A stretch of DNA of 6,352 nt, from positions 1 through 6,352 of the forward strand of contig JAITQL010000025.1 in the NCBI GenBank assembly GCA_031288935.1, in the 5' to 3' direction. The translations under genes and the position numbers were made by a program. Within the stretch, counting starts at the first letter, position 1. Each line of letters begins with the position of its first letter. A model generated the notes under the pieces. It was given only the letters and a program-made list of their open reading frames with translations, made no database searches and had not been told where the DNA came from. The DNA is from Tannerella sp. (GTDB lineage Bacteria; Bacteroidota; Bacteroidia; Bacteroidales; Tannerellaceae). Shown here one piece after another: positions 1 to 5,375 of this stretch.

Positions 1-493
1 CGGGATGATGCCAGTCGATCAGCGAATAGTAGAACCCCACGCGAATCCCCTCCGCGCGGAACGCCTCCACAAAAGGCTTGATCAGGTCTTTCCCGTAAGG
101 CGTATTCGTCACCTTGAAGTCCGTATACTTGCTGTCCCACAGGCAAAAGCCCTCGTGATGCTTCGTCGTGATCACCACATACTTCATTCCGGCCTCCCGC
201 GCCTTTGCCGCCCACTCCTTCGGATTGTACAGATCGGGATCGAAATGCTCGAAATACTGCTGATACACCTCGTCGGCAATCTTTTCGTGATGCTTCACCC
301 ACTCGTGCCGCGCCGGCAAGGCATACAGTCCCCAGTGAATAAACATCCCGAAGCGGTCATGACGCCACCACGCCATCCGTTTCTCCTTCTGTTCCTTCGT
401 CTCCTTCGCCCACGCCGGACGTTCCTGCGCAGACACAAAACCACTCGTCAAAAGGGCGATACTCATCACCCACACACATACATTTCTTTTCAT
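1..493 (-). CDS. GH29 alpha-L-fucosidase, N-terminal part (gene cut by window edge)
   Basis: A secreted glycoside hydrolase that should remove terminal alpha-L-fucose from glycans in the periplasm or at the cell surface. The frame is open from the ATG at 493-491 to the left edge and gives 164 residues; family members are usually well over 400. Residues 1-22 form a signal peptide (basic start, hydrophobic core, VSA-Q cleavage site) with no lipobox cysteine. Known GH29 landmarks are visible: FIHWG at 51-55 (His53), HEW at 63-65, and TKHHEGF at 110-116, whose two histidines lie in the fucose pocket of characterised members. SLIDWHHP closes the visible part. The nucleophile aspartate would lie beyond the edge, so activity cannot be judged. 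A good promoter lies at 536-566 and the gene is divergent from paaK. Family assignment is very secure; exact linkage specificity is not known. Confidence 0.95.
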   Translation of the reverse strand, partial: MKRNVCVWVMSIALLTSGFVSAQERPAWAKETKEQKEKRMAWWRHDRFGMFIHWGLYALPARHEWVKHHEKIADEVYQQYFEHFDPDLYNPKEWAAKAREAGMKYVVITTKHHEGFCLWDSKYTDFKVTNTPYGKDLIKPFVEAFRAEGIRVGFYYSLIDWHHP

Positions 494-535
494 GACAAAC
501 TCATTTATTTAAATAAAACATACTTCTTATCGCAA

Positions 536-566
536 CAAAGATAAAGAAAAGATCCAAGGATTCAAG
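536..566 (-). promoter_or_regulatory. Bacteroidota-type promoter of the fucosidase gene
   Basis: Read on the minus strand, 543-536 is TATCTTTG, a perfect match to the TAnnTTTG -7 box. A TTG-type -33 element (CTTG, 566-563) lies 19 bases upstream. The start site would fall near 530, which leaves an A/T-rich leader of roughly 35-40 bases before the ATG at 493. No transcript data are available, so this is a motif-based call. Confidence 0.65.
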
Positions 567-597
567 AACTGAAAGGTTTGTTTCACCCAGATTCAAT

Positions 598-639
598 GGA
601 TTTAAACGCAGATGCCGCAGATTTTTATCTGCGAAATCC
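598..639. repeat. Imperfect palindrome with internal CGCAGAT repeats
   Basis: GGATTT (598-603) pairs with AAATCC (634-639), and CGCAGAT (616-622) pairs perfectly with ATCTGCG (627-633) around a TTTT loop. A second direct copy of CGCAGAT at 607-613 could compete for the same partner. The element lies between the two divergent promoters. From memory, CAGAT/ATCTG words of this kind recur in intergenic repeats of many Bacteroidota, so a dispersed repeat is likelier than an operator. It is not followed by a T tract, so it is not a convincing terminator. Confidence 0.6.
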
Positions 640-652
640 GCACTGAAATCTT

Positions 653-684
653 TGAATCATTGAATCATTGAATTTTTGAATTAT
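653..684 (+). repeat. Four tandem 8-bp units leading into the paaK -7 box
   Basis: Four consecutive octamers in exact register read TGAATCAT (653-660), TGAATCAT (661-668), TGAATTTT (669-676) and TGAATTAT (677-684). The last one overlaps the -7 box at 682-689, so the array occupies the whole -33 to -7 interval of the paaK promoter. A change in copy number would alter the upstream context. Similar words recur before the next gene at 2021-2050. Confidence 0.7.
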
Positions 685-689
685 CTTTG
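659..689 (+). promoter_or_regulatory. Bacteroidota-type promoter of paaK
   Basis: TATCTTTG at 682-689 matches the TAnnTTTG -7 consensus exactly. An ATTG at 659-662 sits 19 bases upstream and could act as a weak -33 element. Transcription would start around 695, which gives a leader of under 20 bases with A-rich sequence (GACAAAAGAAAG) just before the ATG at 713. The spacer is made of the tandem octamers. Confidence 0.6.
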
Positions 690-712
690 CGCCGTTATAT
701 GACAAAAGAAAG

Positions 713-2014
713 ATGACAACCTATTGGCAAGAAGAATTGGAAACGATTTCGCGCGACGAACTGGAACAGCTGCAACTGGAACGTCTCCGCCAGACCGTCG
801 AGCAGGCCGGCAATTCGGTCTTTTATGAAAAGGTATTTCAAACACACGGACTTTCGGCCGGAAGCATCCGTTCGCTGGCCGATTTGCAGCAATTCCCGTT
901 CACGACAAAGGATGACCTGCGCGCCGGCTACCCCTACGACCTGGCCGCCATTCCGCTGCAAAAGTGCGTGCGCATACATTCCTCCAGCGGCACGACCGGC
1001 CATCCGACCGTCGTCCTCCATTCCCAAAAAGACCTGGACGAATGGGCCAGCCAGGTGGCACGCTGCATGTACATGGTTGGCCTGCGCGATACGGACATCT
1101 TTCAAAACACCTCCGGCTACGGCATGTTTACCGGCGGACTGGGATTCCAGTACGGCGCCGAACGGCTCGGCGCACTGACCGTGCCCGCCGCCGCCGGCAA
1201 TTCCAGGCGACAGATCAAGTTTATCACCGACTTCGGTACGACCTGCCTCCACATCATCCCCAGCTATGCCGTCCGTCTGGCGGAAGTCTTCCGCGAAGCC
1301 GGCATTGATCCGCAAAAGGACACGCGGCTGCACACGATCTGCATCGGTGCGGAACCTCATTCCGAAGAACAGCGGCGACGCATCGAGAAACTCCTCGGCG
1401 TGAAGGCCTACAACTGCTTTGGCATGTCGGAAATGAACGGGCCGGGCGTAGCCTTTGAGTGTCTTGAGCAAAACGGACTGCACGTATGGGAAGATTATGT
1501 CATTGCCGAAATCATTGACCCGGAAACTCTCCGGCCCGTGCCGGACGGCGAAACCGGCGAACTGGTGCTGACCACGCTTTTGCGCGAAGCCATGCCGCTG
1601 ATCCGCTATCGCACGCACGACCTGACCCGTTTCCTCCCCGGCGACTGCCCCTGCGGGCGTACGCACCGGCGCATCGACCGGTTCAAGGGGCGAAGCGACG
1701 ACATGATGATCCTGAAAGGCGTCAACATCTTTCCCGTGCAGATAGAGAAAATCCTGATGTCGTTCACGGAATTGAGCGGAAACTACCTGATCACCCTCGA
1801 AACGGTCGGAAACAGCGACGAAATGCTGGTCGAAGTCGAGCTGAACGACCTTTACACCGACGATTACAGCGTCTTGCAGCGATTGACGCAAGAGGCCGTA
1901 CGCCGCTTAAAAGACGAGTTGCTGATCACTCCGCGACTGAAGCTTCTTGCCAGGGGATCGCTCCCTTCGCCGGAAGGCAAGGCCATACGGGTAAAAGACC
2001 TTCGAACGTTTTAA
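713..2014 (+). CDS. paaK: Phenylacetate-CoA ligase (PaaK family, AMP-forming)
   Basis: A cytoplasmic adenylate-forming enzyme expected to activate phenylacetate, or a related aryl acid, with ATP and CoA. At 433 residues it has the usual family length. Visible motifs, in order: the phosphate-binding loop SSSGTTGHPT (90-99), YNCFGMSEM (233-241), YRTHD with Asp303, the hinge region GRSDDMMILKGVNIFP (326-341), and near the end EGKAIRV with Lys423, the candidate catalytic C-terminal lysine. Cys250, His257 and the CPC pair at 312-314 could form a structural zinc site; this is inference. The ATG at 713 follows an A-rich leader 24 bases after a -7 box. It is followed after 42 bases by a tandem-ACT gene, a common partner. 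In anaerobes such enzymes often accompany indolepyruvate ferredoxin oxidoreductase and serve amino-acid fermentation; that oxidoreductase is not in this window. Substrate specificity is unproven. Confidence 0.93.
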   Translation: MTTYWQEELETISRDELEQLQLERLRQTVEQAGNSVFYEKVFQTHGLSAGSIRSLADLQQFPFTTKDDLRAGYPYDLAAIPLQKCVRIHSSSGTTGHPTVVLHSQKDLDEWASQVARCMYMVGLRDTDIFQNTSGYGMFTGGLGFQYGAERLGALTVPAAAGNSRRQIKFITDFGTTCLHIIPSYAVRLAEVFREAGIDPQKDTRLHTICIGAEPHSEEQRRRIEKLLGVKAYNCFGMSEMNGPGVAFECLEQNGLHVWEDYVIAEIIDPETLRPVPDGETGELVLTTLLREAMPLIRYRTHDLTRFLPGDCPCGRTHRRIDRFKGRSDDMMILKGVNIFPVQIEKILMSFTELSGNYLITLETVGNSDEMLVEVELNDLYTDDYSVLQRLTQEAVRRLKDELLITPRLKLLARGSLPSPEGKAIRVKDLRTF

Positions 2015-2056
2015 GCCCGTTGAGTTTTTGAATGTTGAATCTTTAAATTATACAGT

Positions 2057-2482
2057 ATGACAGTTCATCAAATTTCTATTTTCGTCGAGAACAAGTACGG
2101 CAAGCTGTGTGAAATCCTGGCCTTGCTGGCCGGCGAACAGATACGCATCATAGCCGCGACGGTAGCCGACACGTCGGAATACGGTATTTTACGCCTGATC
2201 GTCAGCGATCCGCAGCGTGCCTACCGGATACTGAAAGCGCACAATGTCGGCGCCAACCTTACCGACGTGCTGGCGATTGCCGCGCCCCCGTCGGCGGGAA
2301 GTTTCGTGCAGACGCTGAGCGCCTTCACCCGGTCGGGACTGAGTGTGGAATACATGTACTGCTTTTCCCTGAACGGGAAATCCATTTTGATTTTGCGCAC
2401 GAACAGCCTTGAAGCGGCGCTCGAAGTCGTCCGCCACCAGCATCTGGAGTACCTCTCCGAAGCCTGTTTGATGGACTTGTAA
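2057..2482 (+). CDS. Tandem ACT-domain protein, partner of PaaK
   Basis: A 141-residue soluble protein made of two ACT-like modules and nothing else. The first begins QISIFVENKYGKLCEILALL (residues 5-24) and runs to about 72; the second covers about 82-141 and repeats the beta-alpha-beta pattern (SFVQTLSAFTRSGLSVEYMY at 82-101). ACT modules bind amino acids or related ligands, so the likely role is sensing, perhaps modulating the ligase encoded just upstream. That role is inference from gene order. It has the same strand as paaK and a 42-base gap without a terminator, so co-transcription is likely. Its own leader is A/T-rich (AAATTATACAGT before the ATG) and lacks a Shine-Dalgarno site. Proteins like this are sometimes mislabelled as acetolactate synthase small subunit, but there is no such partner here. 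Confidence 0.88.
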   Translation: MTVHQISIFVENKYGKLCEILALLAGEQIRIIAATVADTSEYGILRLIVSDPQRAYRILKAHNVGANLTDVLAIAAPPSAGSFVQTLSAFTRSGLSVEYMYCFSLNGKSILILRTNSLEAALEVVRHQHLEYLSEACLMDL

Positions 2483-2638
2483 AGCGTCCCGTCGTGTCCA
2501 CAGCAGGGAAATCACTCCCGGAAAGCGAGTCATTGCAGGCAACAAAAAAGAGAAGGAACAGTTTAAAGCTTACGGTTTATTAGGGGAAGTGTAAATTTAT
2601 TTAACTGTTAATCCGTGGATGATCCATAAAATAAACCA
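2483..2638. other. Gene-free stretch after the ACT gene
   Basis: I see no coding frame with family-like content and no convincing terminator for the paaK-ACT unit here. Short self-complementary words exist (GGGA with TCCC near 2506-2520), but none is followed by a T tract. The stretch becomes A/T-rich towards the promoter box at 2639. Confidence 0.5.
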
Positions 2639-2646
2639 TACCTTTG
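2639..2646 (+). promoter_or_regulatory. Strong -7 box (TACCTTTG) not linked to a downstream gene
   Basis: TACCTTTG is an exact TAnnTTTG match. No clear TTTG lies 19-21 bases upstream, so the -33 element is weak or absent. The expected start is near 2652. There is no plus-strand coding sequence downstream before the convergent lipoprotein gene, which points to a short non-coding transcript. Confidence 0.55.
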
Positions 2647-2651
2647 CGGCG

Positions 2652-2728
2652 TGGTTTTTCATAATAGTATTAGATTTAAGGTTAACAAATTCGGTTAGGG
2701 GATGTCGGGAGACATCCTTTAATTTTTT
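2652..2728 (+). ncRNA. Candidate small RNA or orphan leader, about 75 nt
   Basis: The stretch is bounded by an exact -7 box (2639-2646) and a hairpin with a GGGA tetraloop followed by a T-rich tract (2700-2727). Between them lies a block starting TGGTTTTTCATAATAGTATT and continuing with AGATTTAAGGTTAACAAA, with no coding potential. From memory, similar A/T-rich blocks occur as 5' leaders of cold-shock or RNA-binding protein genes in Bacteroides. I could not check this. Here no such gene follows on the plus strand: the convergent lipoprotein gene ends at 2756. It could therefore be a stand-alone small RNA, or a leader that has lost its gene. Function is unknown. Confidence 0.5.
2700..2727 (+). 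terminator. Hairpin with T tract ending the candidate small RNA
   Basis: GGATGTC (2700-2706) pairs perfectly with GACATCC (2711-2717) around a GGGA loop of GNRA type. TTTAATTTTTT follows on the plus strand. On the minus strand the downstream sequence is C-rich, so it should work only for plus-strand transcripts. It could also catch read-through from paaK and the ACT gene. Confidence 0.7.
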
Positions 2729-2736
2729 ATAGACAA

Positions 2737-2748
2737 GCCCGTTCGGGC
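2737..2748. other. Small GC-rich hairpin beyond the lipoprotein stop
   Basis: GCCC (2737-2740) and GGGC (2745-2748) enclose GTTC, seven bases past the stop codon of the minus-strand lipoprotein gene. On the minus strand it is followed by TTGTCTATAAAAAATT, which is poor in T, so it is at best a weak terminator or a stabilising 3' hairpin for that mRNA. Confidence 0.3.
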
Positions 2749-2755
2749 AGTTTCT

Positions 2756-3169
2756 TCAAAATTGAACAAATTCATACGTCGCGTCGTCGCCGTGCAGCAC
2801 CAGCCGTTTTCCATTGATTTTTTCCACCGTAAACGTCCGTATACGCTCCTTCCAGTCGGTAAACGGCAGGAAGGCCTCCACCGGACTCGGATAGGAAATC
2901 AGTTCCAGCTGTATCCCGTTTTCTTCCGGCCGGGTTTTAAAGCCGTACAGGTGCATGAACGTATCCCGGTCGGCACGGTAAATCTGGTACATAAACAGTG
3001 ATTCGGACTGGAAGTTATACCAGACCGTATCTACTTTCGACACGTAGCCGGCGCGTTCGACGGTCTTCAACTGCCACTTGCCCTGCAACTGTCTGTTCAG
3101 TTCTTCCCGGCAGCCCGTCACCGCCCATAAAACGCAAATCGCCAGTCCCCACAATCTTTTTCTATTCAT
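2756..3169 (-). CDS. Lipocalin-like lipoprotein, function unknown
   Basis: A 137-residue predicted lipoprotein. The signal peptide spans residues 1-19 and ends in the lipobox VTGC, so Cys20 would be lipidated after cleavage by signal peptidase II. The following REE places acidic residues just after the cysteine, as in some Bacteroidota surface-export signals; surface display is only a possibility. The mature part begins LQGKWQLKTVER (29-40) and continues as alternating short beta strands to the end (KRLVLHGDDATYEFVQF), which fits a small lipocalin-like barrel. Such domains are common in Bacteroidales lipoproteins, mostly without known ligand. The ATG at 3169-3167 is the only start that gives a complete signal peptide. 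A terminator at 3240-3271 separates it from the upstream NIPSNAP gene, so it should have its own promoter, although I see no good -7 box in the gap. It converges with the candidate small RNA. Confidence 0.82.
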   Translation of the reverse strand: MNRKRLWGLAICVLWAVTGCREELNRQLQGKWQLKTVERAGYVSKVDTVWYNFQSESLFMYQIYRADRDTFMHLYGFKTRPEENGIQLELISYPSPVEAFLPFTDWKERIRTFTVEKINGKRLVLHGDDATYEFVQF

Positions 3170-3239
3170 GTTCTCTAAACGCAGCTTTGAGCGGATTATT
3201 TTTTGAAACCGGCTTTAAAGTTCAGGACGGAGGGAAATG

Positions 3240-3271
3240 AAAAAAGGCCTGTTGCAATGACAACAGGCCTT
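3240..3271 (-). terminator. Rho-independent terminator of the kinase-NIPSNAP unit
   Basis: AAGGCCTGTTG (3244-3254) pairs perfectly with CAACAGGCCTT (3261-3271) around a six-base loop. On the minus strand the stem leads directly into TTTTTT (3245-3240). It lies 21 bases past the NIPSNAP stop codon. It is the strongest terminator in the window. Confidence 0.9.
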
Positions 3272-3292
3272 GTCCGGTTCACGCATCCCGCC

Positions 3293-4078
3293 TTATATTT
3301 GAGAATAGGACATGGGCGAGAGGAAGATACTTTGGTTGTTCGTTGCCGTATACGCATACTCCGGCAACGCCTTGATCCGCATCCAGTCCGGATGTTCGCC
3401 AAACAGTTTCCAGGCCGCGCTGCGGGTTTCCTCGTTCCTGTACCACGTGAGATACATCAGCGCCGGCATGCACGGGCCGGCCAGAATTTCACCGTACAGT
3501 ACCGAATTGACTCCTACCTGATCGAAAATAGCCATTTCATCGGTGTTAAACATTTTCACCTTCCGCTGGTTTGCCTCCTCGTTCGGGCTTTGGTAAATGC
3601 GGATTTCCAGCAACGTGCGTTCGTCGCCGGGTTTTCGATACACCGGTATCCTGTCGAACGCCTCGCTGAGGTACGTTTCCATATTGGAATAGACCGGCGC
3701 CGGCGCCGTGGTGTCAAAAAACGGCTGTGCGGCCTGTCTGAAAACCGTATCGTCCCACAGTTCCCTTTTCACCTTGTGATAAGTCGCCAGGTTCGGATAG
3801 ACAAACAGGACATGACGCTGATCCTTCTCGCCTTCTTTCAGGCGGTAAGGCTTGAACGCCCCCGTGACGATCTTCTTCCGGTGGTAAGCCGGGAACAGCG
3901 TCCTCCCAAAAAAGGAGTCCAGCGGAGCGCCTCCACCTGTAAGCGTATAAATACGCCATTCATAGATTTCTTTCTCTTTCGGTGCAGCAGATACGGATCT
4001 CAAAGCTGCAGACGTTGATGCGAATGTCGGAGTGGCGACGAATGCGCCGGCCACTTTCATAAAATTTCGTCTTAGCAT
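3293..4078 (-). CDS. NIPSNAP-family protein with twin-arginine signal
   Basis: A 261-residue exported protein. The N-terminus carries RRNFMK (residues 3-8), close to the RRxFLK Tat motif, then a mildly hydrophobic, alanine-rich stretch to about residue 32. It is therefore probably exported folded to the periplasm. The mature part has two NIPSNAP-like, ferredoxin-fold modules: one from YEWRIYTL (39-46) to about 140, the other from LLEIRIYQ (156-163) to about 255, including the typical MYLTWYRNEETR (208-219). The biochemical role of NIPSNAP proteins in bacteria is not established; dimeric alpha-beta barrels of this type often bind small hydrophobic or sugar-derived ligands. The ATG at 4078 lies 36 bases after the kinase stop, with no promoter box or terminator between, so the two are probably one transcript. 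A Tat signal suggests a folded or cofactor-bound product, but no metal motif is evident. Confidence 0.88.
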   Translation of the reverse strand: MLRRNFMKVAGAFVATPTFASTSAALRSVSAAPKEKEIYEWRIYTLTGGGAPLDSFFGRTLFPAYHRKKIVTGAFKPYRLKEGEKDQRHVLFVYPNLATYHKVKRELWDDTVFRQAAQPFFDTTAPAPVYSNMETYLSEAFDRIPVYRKPGDERTLLEIRIYQSPNEEANQRKVKMFNTDEMAIFDQVGVNSVLYGEILAGPCMPALMYLTWYRNEETRSAAWKLFGEHPDWMRIKALPEYAYTATNNQSIFLSPMSYSQI

Positions 4079-4114
4079 GGAACAATAAATTTGATTTGTT
4101 TATAAATAGGTTTG

Positions 4115-5209
4115 TTATAAGTAAGCTTGCATGATTTCATCCATTTCCGCCCGGTGCGCCTCAAGGCTTTGCAGCAGCTTGAACTGCGCCCTGGTACGGA
4201 TCAGGTTATGTTTGGGCTTGTGAATCTTGTAATACGTATCGCCGTTGATGTAGTCGGTCAGGAAACGAACCGCCTGCATGTAGGTGAGCAAGCGCCCCCC
4301 GTAAGGCAGCAAGGCGATCTCCAGCGGCGTAAGAAACGACCGGGCTGTTTCCATGTATCCCCGTGTATAGGCCTCGAAAATCTCCGTATCAACGTTTACG
4401 CGCTCCAAATGCTCCTCATCCTCCGCACCCGTATTGGCGCCGGTACGGATAAAGTCGCCGATGTCGGACAGTACAAAGCCGGGCATCACCGTGTCCAGAT
4501 CAATCACGCAAAGCGCTTTGCCCTCTTCGTCAAACAGAATGTTGTTGACTTTCGTATCGCAGTGATTCGTACGTTTCTTCAATACCCCTTCGCGATACAG
4601 CCTCTCCTGCATGCACATGGCTTCGGCGCGCCGTTCGATTTCCTCCTTCAAGTCCCGAACCTCCTCCAGCCGTCCCGCCGGATTGGCCGCCACCGCCTCG
4701 CGGAACTGCCGCAACCGGAACTCCATGTTGTGGAAATTCGGAATCGTCTCGCCCAGCACGCCTTCGGGAATATCCGAAAGCATCGACTGAAAATCGCCGA
4801 ATGCCCGTCCCGCCTCGTACGAAAAAGCGGTGTTGACCTCCTCGAAACTCCGGCTGCGGGGGATCATCAGGCTGACCCGCCAGTAATTCTCCCCGTCGAA
4901 ATAAAAGGATTTTCCGTCTCCGGCCGGGAGAAAAGTCAATACCTTGCGGTCGACGTCCTTTTCGCCACGCCCTTCCAGTTTTCCGCGGACATGCGCAGTC
5001 ACCGTGAGGATGTTGTTTTGCAACATCTCCACGTCGGTAAAAATATGATGGTTGATTCGCTGGAGCACGTAGCGGTCTTCCCCGCCGACGGTCGTCACTT
5101 TCAGGGTATCGTTGATATGCCCGTTGCCGAACGGTGTCACTTCCGCCGGCTGTTCGGACAGGTCAAACCTGCCGAGTATTTCCAGAAAAACGTCGTTTGA
5201 AAGCTGCAT
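4115..5209 (-). CDS. APH-fold phosphotransferase, probable sugar 1-kinase (NahK-like)
   Basis: A 364-residue cytoplasmic kinase of the aminoglycoside phosphotransferase/choline kinase fold. The N-lobe has FGNGHINDTLKV (27-38) as the nucleotide loop and YVLQRIN (47-53) as the following strand. The catalytic loop is HCDTKVNN (216-223), giving the HxDxxxxN pattern with Asp218 and Asn223. Asp237 or Asp239 in VIDLDTVMPG (235-244) binds magnesium. The pair of loops most resembles N-acetylhexosamine 1-kinases, which phosphorylate GlcNAc or GalNAc at C1 for salvage; this is from memory of the family. A neighbouring fucosidase supports a role in host-glycan sugar use, but the substrate is inferred. 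An antibiotic-modifying role is unlikely. The promoter at 5236-5267 and the downstream NIPSNAP gene make a two-gene unit. The ATG at 5209 is preferred over an out-of-frame ATG at 5213. Confidence 0.85.
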   Translation of the reverse strand: MQLSNDVFLEILGRFDLSEQPAEVTPFGNGHINDTLKVTTVGGEDRYVLQRINHHIFTDVEMLQNNILTVTAHVRGKLEGRGEKDVDRKVLTFLPAGDGKSFYFDGENYWRVSLMIPRSRSFEEVNTAFSYEAGRAFGDFQSMLSDIPEGVLGETIPNFHNMEFRLRQFREAVAANPAGRLEEVRDLKEEIERRAEAMCMQERLYREGVLKKRTNHCDTKVNNILFDEEGKALCVIDLDTVMPGFVLSDIGDFIRTGANTGAEDEEHLERVNVDTEIFEAYTRGYMETARSFLTPLEIALLPYGGRLLTYMQAVRFLTDYINGDTYYKIHKPKHNLIRTRAQFKLLQSLEAHRAEMDEIMQAYL

Positions 5210-5235
5210 ACATTCTGTTTTTTGATATGGGGGGG

Positions 5236-5267
5236 CAAATATCCGTTTTTTCTATCGACTGCGCAAA
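5236..5267 (-). promoter_or_regulatory. Promoter of the kinase-NIPSNAP unit, with C tract after the -7 box
   Basis: On the minus strand TTTG (5267-5264) and GATATTTG (5243-5236, one mismatch to TAnnTTTG) are spaced by exactly 20 bases. Seven C residues (5235-5229 on the minus strand) follow directly, at or just before the expected start site. The leader to the ATG at 5209 would be about 20 bases and contains CAAAAAACAGA. Confidence 0.65.
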
Positions 5268-5275
5268 TCTTTAAC

Positions 5276-5362
5276 AAAAACAAGACGATACCGTCAGACG
5301 GCACTGCCCGGTCTGTCCGTTCGACAGACCGCCCCGGCCGGATCGGCATGTCCGGTCGGGGC
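5276..5362 (-). terminator. Cluster of three hairpins after the unknown gene
   Basis: Three stem-loops follow each other: 5331-5342 with 5351-5362 (12 pairs, one G-T, loop of 8), 5310-5317 with 5323-5330 (8 perfect pairs, loop CGTTC), and 5289-5294 with 5298-5303 (6 pairs with one wobble, loop of 3). On the minus strand the last is followed by TCGTCTTGTTTTTGTT. Together they probably end the transcript of the 5376-6059 gene, which stops 14 bases before the first stem. The same stretch lies just upstream of the kinase promoter. Confidence 0.55.
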
Positions 5363-5375
5363 GGAAAACAGTCGT

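Noticed and set aside
5..544. Plus-strand open frame over the fucosidase
   Set aside because: The minus strand encodes a textbook GH29 N-terminus with signal peptide; the plus-strand product is Arg/His/Pro-rich and ends in intergenic sequence.
598..639. Terminator between the fucosidase and paaK
   Set aside because: The flanking genes are divergent, so no transcript needs to end here, and no T tract follows the stem on either strand.
695..1891. Long minus-strand open frame opposite paaK
   Set aside because: The plus strand encodes full PaaK motifs over the same interval; the antisense protein shows no recognisable domain. It is a shadow of GC-rich coding sequence.
3203..4018. Plus-strand open frame opposite the NIPSNAP gene
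   Set aside because: It crosses a strong terminator hairpin and mirrors a well-supported minus-strand gene; its product has no recognisable features.
4127..5200. Plus-strand open frame opposite the kinase gene
   Set aside because: The minus strand carries the full set of kinase motifs, and the antisense product is rich in His, Arg and Gln as expected for a shadow frame.
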